A DNA stretch of 50,390 bases. Origin: DALYJJ01 sp031969915. GTDB lineage: Bacteria; Acidobacteriota; Terriglobia; Bryobacterales; Bryobacteraceae. A program made the translations under genes and the position numbers. The notes under the pieces are model-generated. The model had not been told where the DNA came from and did not search any database. It saw only the letters and a list, made by a program, of their open reading frames with translations. Shown here piece by piece: positions 32,831 to 40,411 of this stretch; the stretch's first letter is position 1; every line of letters begins with the position of its first letter. The stretch is taken from positions 1 through 50,390 of the forward strand of contig DALYJJ010000035.1 of the NCBI GenBank assembly GCA_031969915.1. The letters are read 5' to 3'.

Positions 32831-34867
32831 CTAGATGCCGGACGCCGGCGGCCGCTCGTAAGTCGTGCCGGCGGTTGAGACGCCGTCAGGCCGCAAGACA
32901 TCGAACCGGACCACGCGTAGGTCTTTCTCCGCAAATGAACCGGACGCCGCCCCGGTCGCGCCGGGCGCGATCGCCGGCAGATCGCACTCTACGGTTTCCA
33001 GCGGAATCCCACCCCGGCCCTCCACGACGGCCCGGACGCGATACCCGCGCATCGTATAAGCGGGGACGGCCGTCCGCGCCGTTACGGCCAGGCGGAATCC
33101 CGCAGGCGTGACGTCGGCCTGCAAACGCTCCACCGGGCTTGATTCCTTCCGCAACAGCTCCCACGAGGGTTTTCGCCGCCCATACACGTCCACGACGCCA
33201 TGCACCCGCTGCTTCAACACGCCCTGGCCCTTGTCGCCGATGTGCGTGCGGTAGTCGTTGTAGCAGAAGAAAATCAATCCCGCCACCCAGGGCCGCGCAC
33301 GGAACACGGCGTCGTGCCCGAGCAGCACGCTGCGGCGCTTCTCGTCGCCCTCCGGCCGCTCCGGCGTGCACGCACAATAACCGTACTCGGAAACCACGAT
33401 CGGCTTGTCGGGAAACGTCGCGTGGATCGCATCCAGCTTGTTCGCCATGTCCGCCACGGTCCCGCCCATCCAGCTTTCGAAGTACTCGTTCCACATCACG
33501 TAATCCATCGCCCCCGCGACGTCCGCCGCCAGCCGGTTGTGCACGGAGTTCGACGCGTAGGTCACCAGCCGTTTCGGGTCCAGCTTCTTGGCCTCTGCGT
33601 AGAGCGTTTTCGCGAAATAGGAATCCGCCGCGCGGCCGCCTTCGATCTCGTTGCACACGCCCCAGGAGAAGATGCACGGATGGTTGCGGTCCCGCGCGAT
33701 CATCTCGCGCAGTTGCTCCAGGCCGTTCTGCATCAGCTCGGGCAAAGGCTGCGGTCCCGGTTCGGGAAACGTCTTCGGTCCCCAGGTGGGCACCTCGGTT
33801 TGCATCAGGATGCCGTGCCGATCGCAGTAGTCGAGCACGCGCCGGTCCTGCATCCAGTGAACGCGCGTGTAGACGCAGTTCAGCTCGCGCATGTCGCCGT
33901 GGTCGTGTTCGATCCACGCCGCCGGCTCCGCCATCCCGTACTTTGGATGGCTGCCCGCCATGCGCTCAACGCCCATCAGCCGGACCGCCTCACCGTTCAG
34001 GAAGAACTGTGTGCCCCGGATTTCGATCTTGCGGACGCCGAACGTCTCCTCGATCGCATGGCCGTTATCGAGCGCCACCTTCGCGGCATAGAGGTGAGGG
34101 TGATCAAAGTGCCACAGCTTCACCGAGTCCATTTGCACGCGTACGGGGACCACCGCGGTCTGCCCGGCCGGCACGGCATACGTACCCGCCTCCGCCTGAA
34201 CGCTCAACCCCGTTTCAACGTCGGCGAGCCGGAGCGAAAGTGAGCCCGACGCCGCCCGCTCCGAAGCGTTGCGGACCACCGCGCGGACCGTCACGGCAGC
34301 CTTCCCGTGCAAATCGGGCTCCGCATCGACCTCTAGCCGTTCCAGGAAGACTCGCGGCGTCACCAGCAGCCGCACGGGCCGGTAGATACCTCCGTCGTGC
34401 GCCCAGTCGCTCGATCGCTCGCGGGGCAGCATGAGCGGGTCGAACGAGTTGTCCACGCGCACGCGCACCGTGTTTCGGGCGCCGAACTTCACGTGCCGCG
34501 CCGCGTCTACGGTGAACGCGGTGTAGCCTTTCCGCAAGTGTTCGCCCGCGGCGTGGCCGTTGACCCAGACGGTGGCCGAATGGAACACGGCCTCGAATTC
34601 CAGCCGGAGGGCACACTCGCTCCAGGCGGCATCCACGTCGAATTCCCGCTCGTACCACGCCGGGCCATAGTAGGAGGCATTCGCCGCTTCCACCTGCCAG
34701 GTGTGCGGCGTCTGCACAATGCGCCAGGCGCTCTCGGAATCCAGGCGGAATCGCCATGCGCCGTCGAGTGACAGGGCGGCACAGGATGAAGATGATAATG
34801 AGTTCGCGGTTTGCGCGAGGGCGGGCACGGCGCCGGCCCCTGCCAGGAAGGCTCTTCGGGAGGGCAT
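32831..34867 (-). CDS. Secreted glycoside hydrolase family 2 (beta-galactosidase/glucuronidase-like)
   Basis: The 678-residue protein has a twin-arginine leader (PSRRAFLAGAGAVPALAQ). GH2 domains follow: an N-terminal jelly roll (SLDGAWRFRLD, YYGPAWYEREF, WVNGHAAGEH), an Ig-like domain, and a TIM barrel with Glu of WGVCNEIEGG as acid/base and Glu of VVSEYGYCAC as nucleophile. The ATG at 34867 fits GAGGT upstream; a TTG at 34876 is also in frame. It is the first gene of a seven-gene operon ending with otnK. A TAGAAT box (34890-34895) and a hairpin (34869-34888) precede it. Which beta-glycoside it hydrolyses is unknown. Confidence 0.87.
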   Translation of the reverse strand: MPSRRAFLAGAGAVPALAQTANSLSSSSCAALSLDGAWRFRLDSESAWRIVQTPHTWQVEAANASYYGPAWYEREFDVDAAWSECALRLEFEAVFHSATVWVNGHAAGEHLRKGYTAFTVDAARHVKFGARNTVRVRVDNSFDPLMLPRERSSDWAHDGGIYRPVRLLVTPRVFLERLEVDAEPDLHGKAAVTVRAVVRNASERAASGSLSLRLADVETGLSVQAEAGTYAVPAGQTAVVPVRVQMDSVKLWHFDHPHLYAAKVALDNGHAIEETFGVRKIEIRGTQFFLNGEAVRLMGVERMAGSHPKYGMAEPAAWIEHDHGDMRELNCVYTRVHWMQDRRVLDYCDRHGILMQTEVPTWGPKTFPEPGPQPLPELMQNGLEQLREMIARDRNHPCIFSWGVCNEIEGGRAADSYFAKTLYAEAKKLDPKRLVTYASNSVHNRLAADVAGAMDYVMWNEYFESWMGGTVADMANKLDAIHATFPDKPIVVSEYGYCACTPERPEGDEKRRSVLLGHDAVFRARPWVAGLIFFCYNDYRTHIGDKGQGVLKQRVHGVVDVYGRRKPSWELLRKESSPVERLQADVTPAGFRLAVTARTAVPAYTMRGYRVRAVVEGRGGIPLETVECDLPAIAPGATGAASGSFAEKDLRVVRFDVLRPDGVSTAGTTYERPPASGI

Positions 34868-34868
34868 T

Positions 34869-34888
34869 GGGGGCAAGACCTCGCCCCC
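34869..34888 (-). promoter_or_regulatory. Leader hairpin with Shine-Dalgarno in loop (GH2 operon)
   Basis: On the minus strand GGGGGC pairs perfectly with GCCCCC around an 8-base loop GAGGTCTT that contains the likely Shine-Dalgarno. The hairpin ends one base before the ATG at 34867. A TAGAAT -10-like box (34890-34895) lies immediately upstream, so the hairpin would be at or near the 5' end of the mRNA. Confidence 0.5.
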
Positions 34889-34889
34889 G

Positions 34890-34895
34890 ATTCTA
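34890..34895 (-). promoter_or_regulatory. -10-like TAGAAT box of GH2 operon
   Basis: TAGAAT matches the sigma-70 -10 consensus at five of six positions. It lies between the GGDEF gene stop (34902) and the GH2 start, so the long sugar operon can be transcribed independently of the GGDEF gene. No clear -35 element is seen. Confidence 0.45.
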
Positions 34896-34901
34896 TCGCC
34901 C

Positions 34902-35543
34902 TCAGCGGGTGCTCTTGATTCCGTAGAGCGACGCGTCGGCTCGCGCCAGCAGTTGTTCGACGCTCTCGCCGGGGCGGTGCTCCGCCAGGCCCACCGACGT
35001 GCTCACGTTCACCAGCACGCCGCGCCGCAGCGAGTAACGCCCGCTGACGCGCGCGACGCACTTGCGCACACGCACGCCCGCCGCCGCCAGCCCGTAGGGA
35101 AAGATCACCAGGAACTCATCGCCACCCCAGCGGCACGCGGTTTCGCTGTCCAACAACGCGCCCCGCAAGCGCTGCGAGAAGAACTGCAGGGCCGCGTCCC
35201 CGGATGCGTGCCCCCAGGTATCGTTGATTTCCTTGAAGTCGTTGAGATCGAGCAGCGCGACGCTGAACGAGCCCCCCGCCTCCGTGCGCGACCGTAACAG
35301 GCGCTCCCCTTCCCGCCGGTTTCGCAAACCGGTGAGAGAATCCGTTGTCGCTAGCGATTCGGCCTGCTCCAGCCGGTGCCGGAAGCTCCGCAATTCGCCT
35401 TCAAGCCCGGCAACCACGTGCCGGTGCTCTTCCACAATCTGATGCAACTGGCGGTAGAGCGCAAGAACCTGCGCCGCCGCGGTCCCAGAGTCCACGGGTA
35501 ACGGAAAGTGGGATGTTAGTTCAATTTGAGACGGAACCAACAT
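34902..35543 (-). CDS. GGDEF diguanylate cyclase
   Basis: The 213-residue protein has an N-terminal helical or coiled segment (about 20-60; LALYRQLHQIVEEHRHVV...LRSFRHRLEQAES) and a full GGDEF domain: TDSLTGLRNRR, LLDLNDFKEINDTWGH and active-site WGGDEF. An intact GGDEF makes c-di-GMP from two GTP. The position of the inhibitory RxxD site before GGDEF reads L..E, so product inhibition may be absent. There is no membrane helix or recognised sensor domain. It is monocistronic, and 110 bases with a hairpin separate it from the upstream Dabb gene. Confidence 0.88.
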   Translation of the reverse strand: MLVPSQIELTSHFPLPVDSGTAAAQVLALYRQLHQIVEEHRHVVAGLEGELRSFRHRLEQAESLATTDSLTGLRNRREGERLLRSRTEAGGSFSVALLDLNDFKEINDTWGHASGDAALQFFSQRLRGALLDSETACRWGGDEFLVIFPYGLAAAGVRVRKCVARVSGRYSLRRGVLVNVSTSVGLAEHRPGESVEQLLARADASLYGIKSTR

Positions 35544-35616
35544 GGTCGTAGATGCCTGAGTAATCGGACAAGGCTCCTACGAAGCTTATGGGGATGATTA
35601 CGGAGGGGAAGAGTAA

Positions 35617-35643
35617 GGGGGCCGCCCTAGACGGAGGGCCCCC
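35617..35643 (-). terminator. Terminator-like hairpin after Dabb gene
   Basis: GGGGGCC (35617-35623) pairs with GGCCCCC (35637-35643) around a 13-base loop. Reading on the minus strand it follows the Dabb gene stop (35654) and is followed by TTACTCTTCC, a weak T-rich tail. It probably separates the Dabb operon from the GGDEF gene. Confidence 0.45.
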
Positions 35644-35653
35644 GCGAATGAGG

Positions 35654-36067
35654 TTAGTTGGTGATGTCGCTGGTGGAGCTGCGTCCCCGCACTTCCAGGT
35701 AGACCTTCTCCCATGCGCGGTGCGCGGGATGGTCGTCGTAGGTCTTGAACGCCTTCTCGTTCGCGAACTCCATCACGAACGCGTCGGTGAAGTTGTGCAC
35801 CTTCACTTCGCCGCTCGGCAGCTTTTGCACGTAGCCGCCCTGCACCTTGACGGACTTCAGCCAGACGCGGTTCAGGCCGGGAATGGCACCCGCCATCTTC
35901 TCGATGCCGTCCAACACGGCCTGACGCTGCTCCGGCGTCGTGCCTTCCTTGTAGACCAGCGTGACCACATGGATGATGGATTTCGGCTTCTCGTACTTGT
36001 TCTGCGCCGGCAACAGGGACGCCCCCAGGAGCGTCATCGCCGCGGCAGTCAATAGAATTCGCTTCAT
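35654..36067 (-). CDS. Secreted Dabb (stress-responsive alpha/beta barrel) domain protein
   Basis: The 137-residue protein has a signal peptide (KRILLTAAAMTLLGASLLPAQ) and a Dabb domain. Its hallmarks are IIHVVTLVYKEGTTPEQRQ near 35-53 and FTDAFVMEFANEKAFKTYDDHPAH near 92-115. Dabb proteins are dimeric ferredoxin-like barrels of mostly unknown function, often in plant-like or sugar contexts. AAGGAG precedes the ATG at 36067, which overlaps the upstream stop codon (ATGA). I reject longer versions because they lack the leader. Confidence 0.85.
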   Translation of the reverse strand: MKRILLTAAAMTLLGASLLPAQNKYEKPKSIIHVVTLVYKEGTTPEQRQAVLDGIEKMAGAIPGLNRVWLKSVKVQGGYVQKLPSGEVKVHNFTDAFVMEFANEKAFKTYDDHPAHRAWEKVYLEVRGRSSTSDITN

Positions 36068-36483
36068 CGGTTGTTCTCTCCTTGCGCTGCCCCGGACGAG
36101 CCCGGCTTCCGGCTGAGCCGCAACCCCGACCACGCCTCGCACAGCAGTATGGAATTCGCCGGATTATCCGGCACGTATTTCACGGTCGCCGGCCCCAGCA
36201 GCGAGGCCGGCTCATACCCCTCGAGATCCAACAGCCCCGCGACATCCTGCGAGGCCGCATAACTCACGCCCCGCACTTCGTACGTGAAGTGGAGAACGTG
36301 ATCGTGCACGTCGGAGACGCTCGCATCCGTCATCCGTCCCGCCGCGTTCACCGCCAGCCTGCGCCGCCGCTCCCGCTCCGCCGGAGTGACCTTGCGGCGA
36401 AAGAGGAAATATGTACCCAACACCACGGCCGCCGAGGCCGCGGCCACGCCCAGACTGTAGATCAACGGTGGCGGAAAGCGCAC
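36064..36483 (-). CDS. Small membrane-anchored protein, DUF3592-like
   Basis: The 139-residue protein has one N-terminal membrane helix (about 9-28, SLGVAAASAAVVLGTYFLF). A basic stretch (RRKVTPAERERRRR) follows, then a beta-rich domain with HVLHFTYEVRGVSYAASQDVAG and VKYVPDNPANSIL. The VxYxPxNPxxS pattern is typical of DUF3592-type proteins. The start is GTG at 36483 with AGGA upstream, 6 bases after the transaldolase stop. It overlaps the Dabb gene by 4 bases. No function is known. Confidence 0.72.
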   Translation of the reverse strand: MRFPPPLIYSLGVAAASAAVVLGTYFLFRRKVTPAERERRRRLAVNAAGRMTDASVSDVHDHVLHFTYEVRGVSYAASQDVAGLLDLEGYEPASLLGPATVKYVPDNPANSILLCEAWSGLRLSRKPGSSGAAQGENNR

Positions 36484-36489
36484 AATGTC

Positions 36490-37149
36490 CTAACGGGCCG
36501 GCGTCTCCTGGAACACTTTGCCCCAATCCTTTAGGAACTGATCCAGGCCCTTCTCGGTCAGCGGGTGATCAAAGAGCGAGTCGAGCACCTTGAACGGCAT
36601 CGTGCCGACATGCGAGCCCGCTTTGGCCGCCTCCACCACGTGCAGCGGCGAACGCAGCGACGCGGCCAGCACCTGCGTCTTGTAGCCGTAGTTCTTGTAG
36701 ATCTGGACGATCGCCCGGATCAGGTCCATGCCCTCCTGTCCGATGTCGTCGAGCCGCCCGACGAACGGGCTCACCAGGTACGCGCCCGCCTTTGCCGCCA
36801 GCAGCGCCTGCCCCGCGGTGAAGCACAAGGTGACGTTCAGCCGGATGCCTTCCTTGCTGAGAATGGACGTGGCCTTGATCCCGTCGCGCGTGAGCGGTAC
36901 CTTCACGACGACGTTCTTGTGGATTTTCGCCAGCGCGCGGCCCTCGCGGACCATCTCTTCGGCGACGGTGGAGACCACCTCGGCGCTGACGTCGCCGTCG
37001 ACGATCGCGCAGATCTTCGCGATCTGCTCTTCGATCGGCCGGCCTTCCTTCGCGATCAGGGACGGGTTGGTGGTGACGCCATCGACGATCCCCCAGTCCG
37101 CGCCCTTGCGCAACTCCTCCAGATTCGCGGTGTCCAAAAAGAATCTCAC
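36490..37149 (-). CDS. tal: Transaldolase (TalC/Fsa type)
   Basis: The 219-residue small-type transaldolase begins MRFFLDTANLEELRKG and shows VDGVTTNPSLIAKEG, the Schiff-base Lys83 in NVVVKVPLT, and the C-terminal segment around GSHVGTMPF. It transfers dihydroxyacetone units between sugar phosphates in the pentose phosphate pathway; some relatives act as fructose-6-phosphate aldolases. The start is GTG at 37149 with GAGAGGT six bases upstream. It follows the FAH-family gene after 26 bases. Confidence 0.93.
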   Translation of the reverse strand: MRFFLDTANLEELRKGADWGIVDGVTTNPSLIAKEGRPIEEQIAKICAIVDGDVSAEVVSTVAEEMVREGRALAKIHKNVVVKVPLTRDGIKATSILSKEGIRLNVTLCFTAGQALLAAKAGAYLVSPFVGRLDDIGQEGMDLIRAIVQIYKNYGYKTQVLAASLRSPLHVVEAAKAGSHVGTMPFKVLDSLFDHPLTEKGLDQFLKDWGKVFQETPAR

Positions 37150-37175
37150 GCGTTACCTCTCCGGCGTTTGCCCGC

Positions 37176-37916
37176 TTACGGCTCCACGACGACTGTGTTT
37201 CGTAGCACCCCGATGCCCTCGATGTCGACTTCCACCGTATCGCCAGGCTGCATGGGACCGACGCCGGGCGGGGTGCCCGTGGCGATCAGATCGCCGGGCT
37301 CCAGCGTCATGAACTGCGTTACATAGGCGATTATATCAGCCACCGAAAACATCATCTCCGTGACTGCGGCGTCCTGCTTCACCTCGCCGTTCAGGCGCGT
37401 GCGCAGACGCAGTTTCCCCAGGTCCACCTCTGCCGCGGGCACGGTCCACGGCCCCACCGCGCAAAACGTGTCGAAGCCTTTGCCGCGCGTCCACTGGCCG
37501 TCTTTCTTCTGCAGATCGCGCGCCGTCACGTCGTTCACGCACGTGTAGCCGTAGACGTAGTGCAACGATTCGGCCTTCGAAACGCGACGCGCGCGGCGCC
37601 CGACGATCACGCCGAGCTCGCCTTCATAATCGACCCGCTGCGAGAGCTTCGGGTAGACGATCTCCCCGCCCGCCGCCAGTAGCGACGACGGCGGCTTCAG
37701 GAAGATCAGCGGTTCGGCCGGCACTTCGTTGCCGAGCTCGCGCGCGTGCTCAGGGTAGTTCCGGCCGACGCACACGATCTTCGACGGGGCACACGGCGGC
37801 AGCAGGCGGCCGGGCGGCTCGCCCTCGCCGTTCCATTCGGCGCACTGCACGGCGGGGCCGTTAGGCGCGGTGGCGGGCAACGAGGGATCGAGCGTGTAGC
37901 GAATGTATCGGGTCAT
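37176..37916 (-). CDS. Fumarylacetoacetate-hydrolase-family protein
   Basis: The 246-residue FAH-superfamily enzyme has KIVCVGRNYPEHARELGNEVP, IFLKPPSS, metal-binding acids in VDYEGELGVIVGR, YTCVNDVTARDLQ, KGFDTFCAVGPW and GDLIATGTPPGVG, in the usual order and length. Members cleave C-C bonds in, or decarboxylate, 2,4-dioxo acids (acylpyruvates, oxaloacetate, sugar-acid intermediates). Oxaloacetate decarboxylase or acylpyruvase is the most common role, but the substrate is not determined here. It is cytoplasmic and likely co-transcribed with tal. Confidence 0.9.
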   Translation of the reverse strand: MTRYIRYTLDPSLPATAPNGPAVQCAEWNGEGEPPGRLLPPCAPSKIVCVGRNYPEHARELGNEVPAEPLIFLKPPSSLLAAGGEIVYPKLSQRVDYEGELGVIVGRRARRVSKAESLHYVYGYTCVNDVTARDLQKKDGQWTRGKGFDTFCAVGPWTVPAAEVDLGKLRLRTRLNGEVKQDAAVTEMMFSVADIIAYVTQFMTLEPGDLIATGTPPGVGPMQPGDTVEVDIEGIGVLRNTVVVEP

Positions 37917-37929
37917 CGATTTGAATGCT

Positions 37930-38220
37930 CTACGGCCGGGGATCGAAATTGAGCTCCATTTGCCGCTGCGAGAGGTAAATCCGGCGCTGGAGAACGGCGC
38001 TCGACTTGGCCTTACTCACCACACGGCCGCGGAAGCGCTTCGCCATTTCCTGCGCCACGGCGTGTTCCAGGTCGGAGGAGTCCAGCGGCGGGCCGCCGGT
38101 TTCCTGGATCCAGGCGCGGGTGGTCTCATTCAAGCGCGACTCCAGGCGCGAGTCGGCGCAACTCCACTCCCCCCGGCGCAGAAACGCCTTCTGACGCTCG
38201 ATCCGGACGAGTACTCCCAT
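37930..38220 (-). CDS. Small protein of unknown function
   Basis: A 96-residue basic protein (MGVLVRIERQKAFLRRGEWS..., ending RRIYLSQRQMELNFDPRP) with helical middle segments. I do not recognise it. I prefer the ATG at 38220 over an upstream ATG at 38265 because a TACAAT box (38233-38238, minus strand) lies 12 bases before it, giving a very short leader. It stops 13 bases before the FAH gene start and is divergent from the small membrane-protein gene. A plus-strand reading frame over the same bases looks like its shadow. Moderate confidence that it is real. Confidence 0.5.
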   Translation of the reverse strand: MGVLVRIERQKAFLRRGEWSCADSRLESRLNETTRAWIQETGGPPLDSSDLEHAVAQEMAKRFRGRVVSKAKSSAVLQRRIYLSQRQMELNFDPRP

Positions 38221-38232
38221 GGGCTCACAGTC

Positions 38233-38238
38233 ATTGTA
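38233..38238 (-). promoter_or_regulatory. -10-like TACAAT box of small unknown gene
   Basis: TACAAT on the minus strand ends 12 bases before the ATG at 38220. It supports that start and the reality of the 96-residue protein. It lies in the divergent space before the 58-residue membrane protein gene. Confidence 0.4.
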
Positions 38239-38293
38239 ATGTTCCGTCCGCCTTTCCGCATCCATTTTGGGGCGGCGGGGATCTATTTAGTGG

Positions 38294-38470
38294 ATGGGAT
38301 GGTTGCGCCGCGCGCCAAAGACGGATGAAGAGGCCATTCGCCGTTTGATCGCCGAGATCAACACGCTCGATCGCCTCAAGAACGCGGTTTTCCACCGGAT
38401 CTGGCTGGTGTTCGCGCTTCTCTGGCCGCTGGCGATTGCGCTCTTCGTGTTTGTCGCGGTTCGCCGCTAG
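38294..38470 (+). CDS. 58-residue single-span membrane protein
   Basis: A short frame encodes MGWLRRAPKTDEEAIRRLIA..., with an amphipathic charged helix at residues 8-30 (DEEAIRRLIAEINTLDRLKN) and a membrane helix at about 34-55 (VFHRIWLVFALLWPLAIALF and on), ending in VRR. The positive-in N-terminus suggests N-in topology. It stops 50 bases before the calcineurin-like gene on the same strand and may be its membrane partner. No Shine-Dalgarno is obvious; a second ATG 5 bases later is out of frame. No function is known. Confidence 0.6.
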   Translation: MGWLRRAPKTDEEAIRRLIAEINTLDRLKNAVFHRIWLVFALLWPLAIALFVFVAVRR

Positions 38471-38505
38471 CGATCTCCCGCAGCCCGCGCCGCCTGGCAG
38501 TAGCC

Positions 38506-38511
38506 TATACT
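38506..38511 (+). promoter_or_regulatory. -10-like TATACT box of phosphoesterase gene
   Basis: TATACT ends 9 bases before the TTG start at 38521. The predicted transcript starts within a few bases of the TTG, and no Shine-Dalgarno is present. Confidence 0.4.
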
Positions 38512-38520
38512 GGCCGAAGC

Positions 38521-39984
38521 TTGTCCATCAAACTCACGCGCCAGCTTCACATTGTTCATCTGACGGATCTGCATTTCGGCCCCGATCACCGCTTCGCGCC
38601 TCCGCGGACCACGATGGGCGAGCCCGGCCCGCGCGCCGGGTTTCCGACGCTTCTCACCAAGCTCGCCGAGGACATGAAAGAGCCGGAGACCGACAACCTG
38701 ATCTTCTGCCTCACCGGCGACTTCACGACCACCGCGAGTTACGACGAGTACGAAGACGCCGAGAGGTTCGTCACGGGACTGGCGGAGACTCCGGCGCACG
38801 GCGCCGCGCGTGGGCTCAAGAACATCTTCGTCGTGCCCGGCAATCACGACGTCAACTACACGTCGCCGAAGACCGGCGAGCGTTGGGAGCGCTTCACCGG
38901 CTTCTGCAACCGGCTCTACCAGACGAATCTCCGTCACGATCAACCCCTGGGCCTGGTCCAACTTCATGACCGCAGCGCCGACTTGGGGGCGCTGGTTCTC
39001 ACGCTCAACTCGTGCGTCTACGTGGAGAAAGGCAAGAAAAGCGAGCAGCAGGGGATGGTGGACTTCGAGCAGCTCGGGTTGGTGGAGGACCTCCTCAAGG
39101 CCGTCCCTCCCGAAACGATGCGCACGTCGATCCGCATCGCGTTGATCCATCATCATCCGGTGTTGATCCCCGGTCTGGCGGAGCCCATGCGCGCCTACGA
39201 CGCGGTGGAGAACGCGGGGTTGCTGCTCAGTCTCCTGCGCCGGTTCGGGTTCCAGTTGATCCTTCACGGGCACAAGCACAGCCCGTTTGTCTTCACGGAG
39301 GACAGCAGCTCCGCATGGACGGGAGCGCAGCAGCCGATTGTGATCGCCGCAGGCGGCTCCGTGGCCAGCACCGGCCTGCCCGACAACTACGCGCGTAAAT
39401 CGAATTGCTACAACCGGATCACGGTCAAGTACTTTCCCGACGGCGCACAGACGCGAATTCAAGTGCAGACGCGCGGGCTCACCGTGTTCGCTCCGCATGG
39501 CGGCGAAGCGCTGCCGAAGAACTGGCGCTGGGTGCCACTGAAGGAAGAGGACAAGACCTTCGTCGCCGGTCGCTCCGTGCCGCAAGTGCGCGCGCCGATC
39601 GTGCCGCGCCGGCCCGGCGCCGCGGAGATGGCCGGCTACGACCGGGACCGGAAGGCGCAGTACACTGCGCTGCGCGGCAACATGCCGGTGGTGGAGGTGA
39701 TGCCCTCTTTGGTCCGGGGCCAGGCGTATGAAGCCCGCTGCTGGATCGTGCCGCACAAGAGCGCGGAAGCGCCGAAGCAGGTAACGTGGTCCGCCGGCGC
39801 GAGCTTTCCGTTGATCACCGTGCCGCGGGCGGACGATCCGCTATTCTGCGTCGAGTTCCACTACTGGGGACCGATGCTGGTCCAGGCCGAGTTGGAGTTC
39901 GCCGACGGCAGCACGGCGAAGGGCTATGTCTATGCCCGCCTGCCGGAAGCGATCGAGAGGAAGGAGGATGCGCCGGATGGCTGA
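38521..39984 (+). CDS. Calcineurin-like phosphoesterase with C-terminal beta-rich domain
   Basis: The 487-residue protein has a complete calcineurin-type metallophosphoesterase (residues about 8-290): DLH in HLTDLHFG, GD in CLTGDF, GNHD in VPGNHDVNY, HHHP and LHGHKH. After a Pro/Arg-rich linker (320-350) comes a beta-rich domain at about 370-475 with a conserved-looking FPLI...LFCVEFHYWGPMLVQAELEFADGS pattern. The pattern is compatible with an Ig/YEATS-like beta sandwich. The start must be TTG 38521 because the first motif follows at once; a TATACT box (38506-38511) ends 9 bases upstream. It overlaps the next gene by 8 bases, so they form a functional pair. The likely substrate is a nucleotide or phosphodiester; unproven. 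Confidence 0.85.
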   Translation: MSIKLTRQLHIVHLTDLHFGPDHRFAPPRTTMGEPGPRAGFPTLLTKLAEDMKEPETDNLIFCLTGDFTTTASYDEYEDAERFVTGLAETPAHGAARGLKNIFVVPGNHDVNYTSPKTGERWERFTGFCNRLYQTNLRHDQPLGLVQLHDRSADLGALVLTLNSCVYVEKGKKSEQQGMVDFEQLGLVEDLLKAVPPETMRTSIRIALIHHHPVLIPGLAEPMRAYDAVENAGLLLSLLRRFGFQLILHGHKHSPFVFTEDSSSAWTGAQQPIVIAAGGSVASTGLPDNYARKSNCYNRITVKYFPDGAQTRIQVQTRGLTVFAPHGGEALPKNWRWVPLKEEDKTFVAGRSVPQVRAPIVPRRPGAAEMAGYDRDRKAQYTALRGNMPVVEVMPSLVRGQAYEARCWIVPHKSAEAPKQVTWSAGASFPLITVPRADDPLFCVEFHYWGPMLVQAELEFADGSTAKGYVYARLPEAIERKEDAPDG

Positions 39985-40363
39985 TTTTTATGTAGGAGGA
40001 CCGGTACTGCGACCAGGCCGAGAGCTTCCGCCCTGGGTGCTCGAGACGTACTCCATGCTCGCGGGCCTGGGGCTGCGGCTGCCCTCCGCCGAACGCGAAC
40101 TCGACGTGGCGAGCCCGCCCGCATTCCTCCGGCAGATCGCCGGCCGCATCGCGGAGGCGGTGGCGGTGATCGAGATCTTCACCGGCGGCGACGTCAATGG
40201 CGCGGTGGAAACCACCATCGCGTCGCACAGGCATAAGCCGGTGCTCGTGATCGCCGAGAATCCAGCGGCGGTTCCGCGGCTCCTTGCCGGGCTGCCCGGG
40301 GTACGGCTCGCGGTTGCAGGGGACCGGGAGGCAGTAGTCAGCTTCCTCCGCGAGAACCGCTGA
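39977..40363 (+). CDS. Nucleoside 2-deoxyribosyltransferase-like Rossmannoid protein
   Basis: The 128-residue protein begins ADFYVGGPVLRPG, resembling the first strand of NDT/TIR-like folds. It continues with AVAVIEIFTGGDVNGAVETTIASHRHKPVLVIAE, where Glu in GAVETT occupies the position of the catalytic Glu in NDT-like enzymes and KPVLVI is the following strand. Such enzymes cleave or exchange N-glycosidic bonds of nucleosides or nucleotides. AGGAGG stands just upstream, inside the phosphoesterase gene, and the starts and stops overlap by 8 bases. The remote fold match is by eye only. No secretion signal is present. Confidence 0.6.
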   Translation: MADFYVGGPVLRPGRELPPWVLETYSMLAGLGLRLPSAERELDVASPPAFLRQIAGRIAEAVAVIEIFTGGDVNGAVETTIASHRHKPVLVIAENPAAVPRLLAGLPGVRLAVAGDREAVVSFLRENR

Positions 40364-40381
40364 ACTCGGCCCGCAGGTATT

Positions 40382-40411
40382 CCCCTCGCGCGGACGCTAG
40401 CGCCGCGCGGG
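40382..40411. terminator. GC-rich hairpin between convergent NDT-like and recA genes
   Basis: CCC(C/T)CGCGCGG (40382-40393) pairs with CCGCGCGGG (40403-40411) around the short palindromic loop ACGCTAGCG. It overlaps the recA stop codon. There is no T-run in either direction, so it may only reduce read-through between the convergent genes. Confidence 0.35.

Noticed and set aside
37903..38328. Plus-strand 141-codon frame opposite the small unknown gene
   Set aside because: It begins inside the FAH-family gene and lacks a ribosome-binding site. The minus-strand alternative has a -10 box and sits cleanly between genes, though neither is certain.
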